Part shown: positions 1-9,276 of the stretch, in pieces
How positions within the stretch are numbered: the first letter of the stretch is position 1
How the letters are laid out: every line of letters starts with the position of its first letter
Assembly (NCBI RefSeq): GCF_002197845.1
Contig: NZ_NIDE01000009.1
Location: 1 to 64,000 of the forward strand
Source of the DNA: Fimbriiglobus ruber
GTDB lineage: Bacteria > Planctomycetota > Planctomycetia > Gemmatales > Gemmataceae
DNA: 64,000 nt
Reading direction: 5' to 3'
Position numbers and translations under genes: made by a program
Notes under the pieces: model-generated
Seen by the model: only the letters and a program-made list of their open reading frames with translations
Database searches by the model: none
Told to the model about the DNA's origin: nothing

Positions 1-11
1 AACTCCGCCCG

Positions 12-1283
12 TCACTTCGTCCCGATGGCCCAGAGGTAGTTCCAGCCACGAAAATAGATCCGGCCGCCGGAAACGGCCGGGGACGACGAGAAGATATCGG
101 GCAGTTTATTCTTGGCGAGCAATTCGAACGTGGTCCCGGCCTTGACCACGGGCATTGTCCCCTCGCGACCCACCAGGAAGATCTTGCCGTCCGCGTAGAC
201 CGGATTCGCGCGGTGCCGTTCGCTGGTCACAGTCTCGCTGTAGAGCGGCTTGCCGTTCTTGGCGTCGTAAGCGGCGATGGTTGAGGTTTCGCGTTCGATG
301 TAGACGACGCCGTCGACCAAGAGCGGCGAGGGAACGTCCGGCGTACCCTTTTCGAGCCGCCAGAGTTCGGCCGGGTTACCGGGGAGGATCGTCCCCTTGG
401 CCTTGTTCGGGTCGATGGCCACCGTCACGCCGTTCTTGCAGGACGGGACCACGATCAGATTCGGCGTCACCAGCGGCGACGACACGGCCCGCCAGGCCAT
501 GTTGTACTTCGCCTTCGGGTTGAGTTCGGCCACCCGCCAGACTTCGGCACCGTTCTCCAGGTCGTGGGCGGTGCAGTAGTCATTGCCGTGGTAAATCAGC
601 AATGCTTTCGTGCCGGCCTCGTTTTCCCAGATGAACGGCGAGGCGTACACGTCCAGCGCTTCGCCCTTACCGTCGCTCTTGCGGTCCGCCTTCCAGACTT
701 CGGCCCCGGTCGCCTTGTCGAGGGCAACGATCATCTGAGTCTTGCGGTGCATCAGGCAGAGGTAGAGCCGGTCCTTGTACAGCACTGGCGTCCAGTGCCC
801 GCCGAACTGAATGGTGAACTTGCCGTAAGTGGCCTGGGCGTCGAGCGTCCAGACGACGTTGCCGTTGAAATCGAAACAGCCGAGGTGGCCATCGCCCATA
901 AAGGCGTAAACGAGTTTCCCATCGGTACTGCACGAGGCGGAGGCGGCGTTGCCCTCATCCCCGCGGGCCTTCATGCTGCCGCTGCCGAGTTTTCGCTTCC
1001 ACTTCTCCGCCCCGTCCGTGCCGATGCAGACGACGACGAGGTCGGCTCCCTCCTCGGCCGTGATAAAGATGCGGTCGCCCCAGATGCACGGCGTCGACGC
1101 GCCGGGGCCGGGGAGCTTGGCTTTCCAGACGACGTTGTTGTTCGGCCCCCAGGTGGCGGGCAGGCCTTTCTCGGTACTGTGGCCGTCGTTCTTCGGCCCG
1201 CGCCATTGGGGCCAGTTCTCGGCGGCCGCCGGCGCCGCGGCGGCGATCGCAAGAAGGGTGGTCAGCAGGTATCGGCGGGACAC
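12..1283 (-). CDS. Exported PQQ-type beta-propeller (BamB-like) protein
   Basis: About 423 residues. A signal peptide (SRRYLLTTLLAIAAAAPAAA) is followed at once by the planctomycete hallmark NWPQWRGPKNDG, then repeated blades containing W-x-A/G-L-D-x-x-G-type turns (for example ALDKATGAEVWKA). This is the PQQ-like/quinoprotein beta-propeller fold; no dehydrogenase active-site residues are evident, so a periplasmic scaffold or binding role is more likely than enzymatic activity. I chose the GTG at 1283 because it is preceded by GAGG at good spacing and begins a proper signal peptide; the longer upstream reading is arginine-rich and not signal-like. A second protein of the same kind lies at 27824-29086. 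Family assignment is firm, function unknown. Confidence 0.85.
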   Translation of the reverse strand: MSRRYLLTTLLAIAAAAPAAAENWPQWRGPKNDGHSTEKGLPATWGPNNNVVWKAKLPGPGASTPCIWGDRIFITAEEGADLVVVCIGTDGAEKWKRKLGSGSMKARGDEGNAASASCSTDGKLVYAFMGDGHLGCFDFNGNVVWTLDAQATYGKFTIQFGGHWTPVLYKDRLYLCLMHRKTQMIVALDKATGAEVWKADRKSDGKGEALDVYASPFIWENEAGTKALLIYHGNDYCTAHDLENGAEVWRVAELNPKAKYNMAWRAVSSPLVTPNLIVVPSCKNGVTVAIDPNKAKGTILPGNPAELWRLEKGTPDVPSPLLVDGVVYIERETSTIAAYDAKNGKPLYSETVTSERHRANPVYADGKIFLVGREGTMPVVKAGTTFELLAKNKLPDIFSSSPAVSGGRIYFRGWNYLWAIGTK

Positions 1284-1516
1284 GGCAAAACCTCGATGGG
1301 AAGTAGCGGGAGGCGACGGAAAGCGTACCTGACGGAACAAGTTTCGGCAACAGTCGGGCGGTCGGCACTCATCTTGTCTTCCCGACCGCGGCAAGCTCGC
1401 GCGGGAAATCAGTTCGGGGCCGGTCGTCCGGATCGCACGGCTGGCGGACGCCTCCCCTTCATCCTAAGTTAACCCCTCTCTGGCCGTTTGAGGCCGATTT
1501 TCGGGAGGGTGTCCCA

Positions 1517-3408
1517 GTGGGCGTGGTGGTCCAGAAGTTCGCGGGTCGAGTGTCAAGGACGCGGAACGGATGACGGAGGCGGCCCGCAAGGCGATCCGCG
1601 CCAAACATGCCGGCAATCACGTGATTGTGGTGGTCAGCGCCCAGGGCAGCACGACCGACGACCTGATCGCCAAGGCGGCCGAGATCACCGCCCGCCCGTC
1701 CCCCCGGGAGATGGACACGCTGCTCGCGACCGGCGAACAAATCTCCTGCGCGCTGGCGGCGATGGCCGTCCACGAACTCGGCGAAAAGGCGATCAGCTTC
1801 ACCGGCCCGCAGATCGGTATCGTCACCGACAGCACCCACCGCAAGGCCCGGATCAAGAAGATCGACACCCACCGGCTCCGCGAGGCGCTGGACGACGGGA
1901 ACATTGTGATCGTAGCCGGGTTCCAGGGGATGGACGAACTCGAAGACATCACGACCCTCGGCCGCGGCGGGTCGGACACGACGGCCGTCGCCGTGGCCGC
2001 CGCCATGAAGTTGGCCGGGTACGAGGTCGAGTGCGAGATTTACACGGACGTCGACGGCGTCTACACGACCGACCCGCGGGTGGTGCCGGACGCCCGCAAG
2101 ATGGACGCGATCAGCTACGACGAGATGCTCGAAATGGCGAGCATGGGGGCCGGAGTCATGCACTCCCGGTCGATCGAGTTCGCCAAGAAGTTCGACGTCC
2201 CCCTCATGGTCCGCAACGCCCGATCGGACGCGATCGGGACGTGGATCGTCCCGACGGCCGCGTGGATGGGCGAGATCCCGGTCTGCGGCGCGGCCCTCGC
2301 GGCCGACGAGGCCCGGATCGCGCTGGAGGGCGTCCCGGACCAGCCGGGCGTCAGCCACAAGATCTTCTCGGCCCTCGCGGCGGCCAACATCGCGGTCGAC
2401 ATGATCGCTCAAAGCGTCGGCCGCGCGGGCCGGGCGACGATCGGGTTCACCGTCATCAACACCGACCTCGATCGGACGATCAAGACGCTCAAGCCGATCG
2501 TCGCCGAACTCGGGGCGACCCTGGTTCAGATCGGGAAGGTGAGCAAGGTGTCGGTGGTCGGGGCGGGGATGCGAACGGTTAGCGGGGTGGCCGAGAAGAT
2601 GTTCAACGCCCTCGCGGCGGAGGGCATCAACCTCAAAATGGTCACGACCGGGGACATCAAGATCAGCGTGCTGATCGAAGAAGACGCGGCCGACCTGGTC
2701 CTCGAACCCGGGGACGCGCCGACGGAAAAGGTCAAGAAATCTCACGAGGATGCCAAGAAAGCTATTATCGGCCGCCGCGCTCTCCGGGCGGTCCACGCGG
2801 CGTTCGGCCTCGCCAAGCCCCGCAAGGGGGCCGGCGACAACACGCCGGCTATCGGGTACAAGCCCCGCTCGGCCCCGCTCGTCGAGGCCGCGGCCAAGGA
2901 CCGCGAGTCGGCCGTGGCCCGGTTGGACGGCATGGAAGACGTGCTCGTGAGCGGCGTCCACCTCAACACCGACCAGAGCCGGATCACGATCTTCGACCTG
3001 CCGGACGTGCCCGGAAACTGCGCCCGGGTGTTCAACGCGGTCGCCTCGGGCGGGACGCTGGTGGACATGATCGTCCAGAATATGACTGCCCCCGGACGGG
3101 CCGAGTTGTCGTTCACGGTGCCCAAAGTCGACCTGGCTCACGCCCTGCAGCGAACGCAAGACGTCGTCCGCGCACTCGACTCCGTCGCGCGGGTGGTCGG
3201 CGACGCCGACGTCGCAGTCCTGTACGTCCTCGGCGTCGGCATGCGGACGCACACGGGCGTGGCCCGGAACATGTTCGGGGCGCTGGCCCAAAAGGGCATC
3301 AACATCCGGATGATTAACACGAGCGAGGTGTGTATCGGCGTGGTCGTCGAATCCGCCCGCGGCGACGAAGCGCTGGCCTGCCTGAAAGCGGTGTTCAGGG
3401 TGAAGTGA
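1517..3408 (+). pseudogene. lysC: Aspartate kinase with an apparent one-base deletion near the start
   Basis: Phosphorylates aspartate in the lysine/threonine/methionine pathway. From 1570 the frame encodes 612 residues: the amino-acid kinase domain (IVVVSAQGSTTDDL, SFTGPQIGIVTDS, LGRGGSDTTAVA), then four ACT-like regulatory segments (DQPGVSHKIFSAL; VSGVAEKMFNALAAEGINL; DVPGNCARVFNAV; HTGVARNMFGALAQKGINI). Immediately upstream the DNA reads VVVQKF in one frame and GSSVKDAERM in another, so the ATP-binding KFGGSS motif is split. Adding one G near 1541 would join them from a GTG at 1517, which has a GGGAGG site upstream. Either a sequence error or a true null; starting at 1570 would lack the essential lysine. 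Family certain, intactness doubtful. Confidence 0.85.
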
Positions 3409-3459
3409 ATTCACGCCTGGCGCATCTCGCGTTTAAAATCCGGGCTGTGGTACGCCGAC

Positions 3460-4428
3460 ATGAACCTTCACGGTTTATTGATAGCCCCGACAGGCGAACG
3501 CCAGCCGCTGGCGGTATCTGCCGCCGTAATCCGGTTGGGGCGCGATCCCGAATGCGAGATCTGCGTCGACGCAGCCCTGTATTCTAATGTCTCGTCCGTT
3601 CACGCTCGTATTGACCAGTCGGCGGCTGGGTTTTTGCTAACGCATTTGAGCAAGAGTAACAAGACGTTGCTCAACGGCAGCCCACTTAGCGGGCTCACGC
3701 CGATTAAAGCGGGCGACAAAATCCGCCTGGGCTATACCGGCCCGACCGTACAAATCCTGCTCGTCGCCGTACTCATGGTCATGGTGTTCGGGCGGTTGCC
3801 CGACATCGACAACCCCATCGAGCGCGGCCAAAAAACGGTGAGTTTGTTATTCCTGCTCGCCGTGTCGAGTTTCTGGCTCGGTTGCAACAATTCGGCCAAG
3901 GAGTTGGTTAAGGAGCGAATCATTTTCCTTCGGGAGCGCGACTTCAACCTCCGCGTCGACAGCTACTACCTGTCGAAATTTGTGGTCATGGTCGGGATCG
4001 GGTTGTTGCAGATCCTTCTCCTCCTCGGAATCGTCCGCGTGGCATGCGATCCCGCGGGGAGTCTGCTCGGTCAGAAGCTCATTCTCTCGCTCCTCGCCGT
4101 GACCGGGACGACGGTCGGGTTGTTCATCTCGTCCGCACCGCGGACGGAGGAGATCGCGACGGCCCTCGTTCCTGTGGCGGTGCTGCCGCAGATCGTTTTG
4201 GCAGGCGTCATCGCTCCCTTATCCAGCGCTCCCAAGTTCGTCGCAAAAGTGTTCATCACGTCCTACTCTGGTCAACGAAGTTTGGAATCCCTACTCCCCG
4301 CGGCCGATGTCGCCTTCCTGAAACGGGAAGACGCGATTGTCGTCGGGGCGCTCAGCTTTGTATTAGGCCACGTCGTTATCTTTTCCGCGCTGACCTACTA
4401 CCTGTTGCTGCGGGGGTCTTCAAAATGA
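3460..4428 (+). CDS. FHA domain fused directly to ABC-2 type permease; ATPase domain absent
   Basis: 322 residues. Residues 1-95 form an FHA phosphothreonine-binding domain (IRLGRDPECEI, SSVHARI, NKTLLNGSPL, GDKIRLGYTGPTV). The sequence then passes without linker into a polytopic membrane region of about five or six helices with the ABC-2/ABCG signature ELVKERIIFLRERDFNLRVDSYYLSK. Family members known to me have FHA, then an ABC ATPase, then the membrane domain, at roughly 800-900 residues. Here the Walker A, signature and Walker B motifs are missing, consistent with an in-frame internal deletion. It follows lysC by about 50 bp on the same strand. It could be a non-functional remnant, or a half-transporter using an ATPase encoded elsewhere. 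Confidence 0.75.
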   Translation: MNLHGLLIAPTGERQPLAVSAAVIRLGRDPECEICVDAALYSNVSSVHARIDQSAAGFLLTHLSKSNKTLLNGSPLSGLTPIKAGDKIRLGYTGPTVQILLVAVLMVMVFGRLPDIDNPIERGQKTVSLLFLLAVSSFWLGCNNSAKELVKERIIFLRERDFNLRVDSYYLSKFVVMVGIGLLQILLLLGIVRVACDPAGSLLGQKLILSLLAVTGTTVGLFISSAPRTEEIATALVPVAVLPQIVLAGVIAPLSSAPKFVAKVFITSYSGQRSLESLLPAADVAFLKREDAIVVGALSFVLGHVVIFSALTYYLLLRGSSK

Positions 4429-4430
4429 GG

Positions 4431-4473
4431 ATCGGTTGTGGCGGCACGTTGGAAACGTGCCGCCACAACCGAT
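4431..4473. repeat. Perfect 20-bp inverted repeat (GGTTGTGGCGGCACG family)
   Basis: Arms 4431-4450 and 4454-4473 are exact reverse complements around a 3-base loop. A close relative lies at 54898-54935, in inverted orientation and with shared flank (GACGGCCTCATCGG), so this is a dispersed element. Position 3 bp after the FHA/permease stop would also suit a transcription terminator, though there is no T-run. Confidence 0.8.
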
Positions 4474-4880
4474 GAGGCCGTCACGTACAAGTCGATGCTA
4501 GCCGATGAAACGCGGCCCACTGGGCTGACATTTTTCCGTGCAGGAATGTCCTGGTCCATCCACTGTCAACAAACGCGATTTAAGGTGCGAAAAGCGCAGA
4601 AACCCCCTCGGGCCCCGGTTTCGTGGCCCGGCGTCCCCTCCGCATTACGACTGGCGGTCGGACACGGCTCCCCTCCTACCCGGGGTACGGGGTTAGTCTG
4701 AGGTCGAAGGGGGAGGACCGATCCGCTCCGGGGATTAGCTTGTCAGGACCGCTGCGAGTGGCGGTCCACCGCGCTGGTCCTCCAGACACACCGCCGCGGT
4801 TGACGGTGATGGTCGAACGGACGCGCTCTGGGCGGAGGCAGGGCGTAAACATCCCGCCGCAATAGCCCCCCGCACCGGGG

Positions 4881-5030
4881 CTCGGCGCGGGTCTCCGACC
4901 CCGCCGTTCGGCCCGACCGCAGGTCTCCGGTCCACGGCGCGTGCCCCTCCGGTCGGTGTCTCGTGCGGCGTGCGTCGGGCGGGGATACCTGCGGTCGGGC
5001 CGAACGGCGGGGTCGGAGACCCGCGCCGAG
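4881..5030. repeat. Inverted pair of dispersed palindromic repeat, locus 1
   Basis: Left arm 4881-4928 (CTCGGCGCGGGTCTCCGACC, then CCCGCCGTTCGGCCCGACC, then GCAGGTCTCC) and right arm 4987-5030 in reverse orientation. The arms share the locus-specific core GTTCGGCCCGACC. Related pairs lie at 46136-46311 and 54942-55489, with a solitary fragment at 55663-55685. Confidence 0.85.
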
Positions 5031-5191
5031 CCGTCCCTCCCCGACCCCAAGCCCAGCCCAAAGAGCTTATGGGTACAACGAGGGTTCACACCCGGGGCAC
5101 CGCCACCCCTTCCCGCGACCAAAACACCCCACACGCGAACGGTCGCGTCAAACGAGAAGTCTTCCCGTTTTCGGTGAATATCAGCATCATG

Positions 5192-7525
5192 TTACGCCGG
5201 CAAAAGCCCGTACTCCCGCAACGCGGCGACGACCTGTCGCCCGGCGGCCTTCCACGTGAACCCCTTGGCTCGTGCGGCCGACGCGGCTCCGAGTCGTTCG
5301 ACTTCCGCTCGATCGGCGTACACCCGCCGCATCTGGGCAGCCAGCGAATCGTCGCTCGGCTCGGCCCAGTGGCCGGTGTAAATCTCGTTCCGCACCGGGA
5401 CCAGCGTGTAGTCCACGGCGTACCCGATCGACGGGTCGAAGAACGCGGTCAGGCCGGTATGGCACGGGGTCACGAGCGGCCGCCCGCACGCCATCGCCTC
5501 AATCAGGTGGAGGCCAAATCCTTCACCGCACGACGCGTTCACGTAAGCCGTCAGCGACCGATACCAGTCCGCCAACTCGGCCATCGGGAGGGCGGCCCGG
5601 ATCACGTCGACCCGGGGGTCGTCGTAGGTTTCGACGCCGGGCGAGCCGTGGCTGATCTTGACCCGCAGCCGGACGTCCGCTTCGGTCGGGAAGGCCCGGC
5701 GGAAGAGGTCGATCACCCGTTGGGCGTTCTTCCGCACGCCGCCGGCCGTCAGTGCCCCGGCTGTTCCGAACGTGCAGACCTCGGGGAACCCGCCGACCGG
5801 GTGGTAAACGAGTGGGTCGAAGCCGAGCGGGGCGACGGCGATCGGGGCCGTGATCCCGTCCGCCCGGAAACAGCCCGCCTGCCACTGACTCGGGACGATC
5901 ACCAGCCCGGATTTGTTCAACTCCGAAACCCAGTGCGGGTCGAACCGGTCGGTTTCCCACATGGTCAGCACGGCCGAGGCGCGATCGAGCCCGAACCGCG
6001 GGACCAGGAACGGCGGTCCCATCACCAGTTGCGGGTCGCCGGCGCGCCGCGGGGCCGCGAGGGGCAGTAACCCGGGCGGGACGAGGTCGGCCCGGACGGC
6101 GGCCACGGGGTGCATCCGCAGGTCGGCCCCGGCCGACGCCAGCCCCTTGAGCAACGCGAACGCGACGTGGTCGTACCCGCCGATCCCGCGGACGTCGGCC
6201 CCCAGGAACAGCCGCCGGCCCTTGCCGGTCGGGGCCGGTCCCACGCGCCCGCGGTCGAGCAGCGGGCGGCCGTCCGGCGGGTACGCGAGGACCGGCTCGA
6301 GCAGGCTCCGCGGCCCTTCGGTCCCGCCCGTGACCCATGTTCCAAGGGCGGCCGGGGTCAGTTCGGAAGGTACGTCGTCGGGCAACCGCCTCGTCTTCGT
6401 CACCCAGACCGCGTTCGCCACCCCGTCGTCCGGTGCGTCCGTTCCCGTCGCGAGCGTCCCGGCGACCCGGCCGCCGAAGACCCCGATCCCCGGGTCGGCC
6501 TGGACCGACTTGGCGAAGTAGTAGAGGGCGTGCTCGGTCAGTTCGATCCCGGGCGGGAGGACCACGATGCGCTCGCAATCGGTCCGGGCCAGCGCCTGGG
6601 CCACGGCGGCGGCCCGCCCGGCAGACGCCGTCGCCCGAACGACCGTCACCCGCGGGTCGGCGGCGAGGGTCCGGGTCAGGTCCGCGACGATCGCGGGCGG
6701 GCCGGACGCCGCGACGAGCAGGTGCCAGTGCGGGTACATCTGCCGGCGGACCGAGTGGGCGGACAGCTGGGCGGCCTCGGCCGTCGGCCCGTCGACCGCG
6801 ACGAGGACCGCGAACGGCGGCGGGTCGCTCATGGCGAGGACGGCGGCCCGGACGCGGTCGGCCTCGTCCGCCGGGAGCGCGTGCCGGCGCCGCCACCCGC
6901 CATCGATCTCGCCGACCTGATTGCCCCCGATCTGCATGACGCGGGCGTCTGTCAGCCCGCGGAGGAGCTTCGTGCCGAACTCGCGGAACCGGCCACTGAG
7001 GAGCATCCGGCCGCCCCGCTTGAGCGCGGGACCGAAGCATCGGTAAGCGAGGGTGAGCCGGACTTTCTCGCGGACCGCGCGGGCTATGGTAGACGGCCGG
7101 GACACCCGCCGGACGACGAAATCGGTGAGCGTCAGGCGACCCTCGGCGTGCCACACGTCGACCCGCACCCCGGCCGCCGGGCGGGTCAGGCGGATCATGA
7201 ACGTCTCGCCGAAGCTCCGGTTCCACGCGAACGCCTCGCGGGCGGCCGGCCGCGAATCGCCGTCGCCCGGGTCGAACGTGACTTCGAGCCGCTTGCGAAT
7301 GGTGAACCGGTCCGCGGACGCCGCCCCGATGCGGACCTCATACCAGCCCGGGTCCAACAGGCCGGGGGCGGTAAACCGCACATGTGGGGCGGCAACGGCC
7401 CAGCCGGGTTCTCCGCCGACCGCGTCCGCGCCTGCGCCCGGCGCGAGATCGGTCAGGGTGAGCAGGGCGACCGGCGCGGGGCGGCCCGGCGGTTCGCTCG
7501 TGGGGATCGGGCTGGCGGTGGACAT
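5192..7525 (-). CDS. Two-domain glycosyltransferase (GT2-like plus GT4)
   Basis: About 777 residues. The N-terminal 160 or so residues are a carbohydrate-binding-like beta region. A GT-A/GT2-like segment follows (FAVLVAVDGPTAEAAQLSAHS, then RIVVLPPGIELTEHALYYFA), though its DxD is not obvious. The C-terminal half is a GT-B/GT4 glycosyltransferase with RLFLGADVRGIGGYDHVAFA and the nucleotide-sugar-binding E-x7-E region ASCGEGFGLHLIEAMACGRP. It probably builds cell-surface polysaccharide or glycosylates proteins. The ATG at 7525 has GAGGAG about 11 bp upstream and starts a low-complexity Pro/Ser leader; extension to 7729 adds implausible arginine-rich sequence. No other polysaccharide genes are adjacent, so the product is unknown. 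Confidence 0.8.
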   Translation of the reverse strand: MSTASPIPTSEPPGRPAPVALLTLTDLAPGAGADAVGGEPGWAVAAPHVRFTAPGLLDPGWYEVRIGAASADRFTIRKRLEVTFDPGDGDSRPAAREAFAWNRSFGETFMIRLTRPAAGVRVDVWHAEGRLTLTDFVVRRVSRPSTIARAVREKVRLTLAYRCFGPALKRGGRMLLSGRFREFGTKLLRGLTDARVMQIGGNQVGEIDGGWRRRHALPADEADRVRAAVLAMSDPPPFAVLVAVDGPTAEAAQLSAHSVRRQMYPHWHLLVAASGPPAIVADLTRTLAADPRVTVVRATASAGRAAAVAQALARTDCERIVVLPPGIELTEHALYYFAKSVQADPGIGVFGGRVAGTLATGTDAPDDGVANAVWVTKTRRLPDDVPSELTPAALGTWVTGGTEGPRSLLEPVLAYPPDGRPLLDRGRVGPAPTGKGRRLFLGADVRGIGGYDHVAFALLKGLASAGADLRMHPVAAVRADLVPPGLLPLAAPRRAGDPQLVMGPPFLVPRFGLDRASAVLTMWETDRFDPHWVSELNKSGLVIVPSQWQAGCFRADGITAPIAVAPLGFDPLVYHPVGGFPEVCTFGTAGALTAGGVRKNAQRVIDLFRRAFPTEADVRLRVKISHGSPGVETYDDPRVDVIRAALPMAELADWYRSLTAYVNASCGEGFGLHLIEAMACGRPLVTPCHTGLTAFFDPSIGYAVDYTLVPVRNEIYTGHWAEPSDDSLAAQMRRVYADRAEVERLGAASAARAKGFTWKAAGRQVVAALREYGLLPA

Positions 7526-7902
7526 CGTGTCTGTGACTCCTCGCCGCGGGGTCCGGCCGCGGTAGCCAGATAGAGTGCGATGGCCGGCGCGGGATGTCAA
7601 TGCCGATCGCCTAACCCGATGCCGCACACGGACAAAAATGAGAGAAACATATCGGACGAGCGAAGTGACAGATGACGCATTGAGGAGGAATTGGTGAGCG
7701 GATGGGAGCGGTGTGGAGTTGGTCGGCAAAACGGGAATCTTCTTGGACTCGATTATCGGATCAAATATTATGCGGTGAAACGTATGTAAGCGATTGCATG
7801 TCGACGAGCGATCACCTACCGTCGCGGCGACGATGCAGGTGATCCCGTCCCGGTAACAATGGTTCTGCCCGTCGACTCGTTTAAGAAAAGGAGAAAACGG
7901 TA
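7526..7902. other. Divergent intergenic region
   Basis: Separates the divergent glycosyltransferase and small membrane protein genes and presumably carries both promoters. AT-rich around 7740-7800. Apart from the candidate promoter at 7743-7771, nothing else is recognisable. Confidence 0.5.
7743..7771 (+). promoter_or_regulatory. Candidate sigma-70 promoter for the small membrane protein
   Basis: TTGGAC (7743-7748), a 17-bp spacer, then TATTAT (7766-7771), close to the housekeeping consensus in an otherwise GC-rich genome. It would give a leader of about 125 bases before the ATG at 7903. Sequence match only. Confidence 0.4.
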
Positions 7903-8151
7903 ATGGTTCTCGCTGCCACCTTGATCGAAGGGAAGATCATTGTCTTCGGGCTTCTCGCTTTCTTTGGGCTGATCGCCCTCATTGTCTACTTGCCGGTCGC
8001 TCTGGTCCGCGAAGTAGCCCGACGCGATGACGAAGAATTGCCGGATTGGATGGGCACGGTCCGCGGTCGGCGGATGAGGCTACGAGTCGTGTTCACGATC
8101 CTCGGCGGGTTGGCCGTTGCGGCGGTGGCTGCCGCACTCAGCGCCGGGTAA
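7903..8151 (+). CDS. Small two-helix membrane protein
   Basis: 82 residues with two hydrophobic helices (about 10-32 and 62-80) around a charged loop (REVARRDDEELPDWMGTVRG). An AAAAGGAGAAAACGGTA ribosome site precedes the ATG, supporting a real gene. No recognised family; topology suggests a cytoplasmic or periplasmic loop of about 30 residues. Function unknown. Confidence 0.65.
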   Translation: MVLAATLIEGKIIVFGLLAFFGLIALIVYLPVALVREVARRDDEELPDWMGTVRGRRMRLRVVFTILGGLAVAAVAAALSAG

Positions 8152-8213
8152 GTTGCGATTGACGGTAGTGCGCCGGCAGAGTTTGCGCGACGCGTTCTCA
8201 TACCGCTATGCCG

Positions 8214-9187
8214 CTATGAGTCCGAGTTAGGCCGCGCGTCGGCTGTCATCCGCTGCGACAGCCGACGCTTTTTCGTCCTCGCGACCGGTTGTGTCTTCCA
8301 GCGGCGGTGTAGCCAGAAGTATTGCTCGGGGTACCGGCGGATGAGTTGTTCGAGGGCGGTGTGATACCGCTGGGTGACCAACTTCACGGCGTCCGGGCGG
8401 TCGGCGTAGTCGCGGATGTCGATCAGATCTTCACACACGACCTCGTACTGCAGGTACCCGCCGACGCGGGGCGCGCCGACCACGACGATCCGCGCGTCGT
8501 ACTCCAGTGCCATCAGCGCGACCGCCTTGTGGGCCGACGCCGGGCGGTTGAAGAAGTTGACGAACACGCCCCGGCTGCCGGCGTCCTGGTCGGCCAGCGT
8601 GGCCACCTTCGCCCCGACCTTCAGGGCGGCATTCAGCCGCTCGAAATCGTCCTTCTTGGCGATGATCGTCTGCCCAGTCGCCTGGCGGAACTGCTTGAGG
8701 AATCGTTCCAGGTGCGGGTTGTCGAGTACCCGGGCGATCGCGTACATGCGGAACCCGAACAGACCGAGCGTGTACCCGGCCATTTCCCAGTTCCCGAAGT
8801 GGGCGGTCACGACCAGGAGCGGCCGGCGGTCGAGGAACGCCGGCATGGTCCAGTACACGCCGTTCAAGGTTGCGTACCGGCGCCAGTTTTCGAGGTGCAA
8901 CTTCCGCGGCAAAAGGATGATTTCGACGAGCAGGCCGGTGAAGTGCCGGTAGCACGCCCGGACGAGGGCGTCGATGGCGGCCGGGTCCGCCGCGCGGTCG
9001 GGGAAGGCGTGCCGCAGGTTTTCGGCAGCCACCGCGCGGTGCCGCTTGTCGACCTTGTACGCGAACCACCCAGAAATTCCGCGAACGCGAACGCATACCG
9101 GACCGGGAGCGCCTGGATGACACACACGACGGTCCGGACGGCGATGTAAATGGCAAACTCGAGACCCGGGCGGCGCGGCTTGGCCAT
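8214..9187 (-). pseudogene. Lipid A acyltransferase (LpxL/HtrB family), frameshifted
   Basis: Lysophospholipid/lipid A acyltransferase family, which adds secondary acyl chains to lipid A at the inner membrane. The C-terminal part contains the HX4(D/E) site as HFGNWEMAGY, followed by RVLDNPHLERFLKQFR and LADQDAGSRGVFVNFF, all conserved in LpxL. The N-terminus (MAKPRRPGLEFAIYIAVRTV, a membrane anchor) lies in another frame. The frames meet at 9069-9071, where CCC on the plus strand would need to be CCCC to give EFLGWFAYKVDKRHRAVAAE. ATG at 9187 has GGAGAGGGAG upstream. Likely a homopolymer error or a recent mutation. Presence implies LPS, in line with planctomycetes being Gram-negative. Confidence 0.8.
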
Positions 9188-9276
9188 CTCCCTCTCCGTG
9201 ACGCGGGTAGACCCACTGCGGGAGATCATACCCACACGGCCGGGGATTCGTCAGCATCAAGTGGCGCGGCCCGTCG

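Larger units (their letters stand above)
4429..5191. other. Gene-free repeat-bearing intergenic region
   Basis: No convincing gene lies between the FHA/permease gene and the convergent glycosyltransferase gene. It contains a 20-bp perfect hairpin (4431-4473) and one inverted pair of the dispersed GGTCTCCGACCCCGCCG repeat (4881-5030). ORFs here are only translations of the repeats. Confidence 0.6.

Noticed and set aside
1459-3414. Long antisense frame of 651 residues opposite lysC
   Set aside because: Shadow of the high-GC lysC gene; composition is Arg/His/Asp-rich with no domain.
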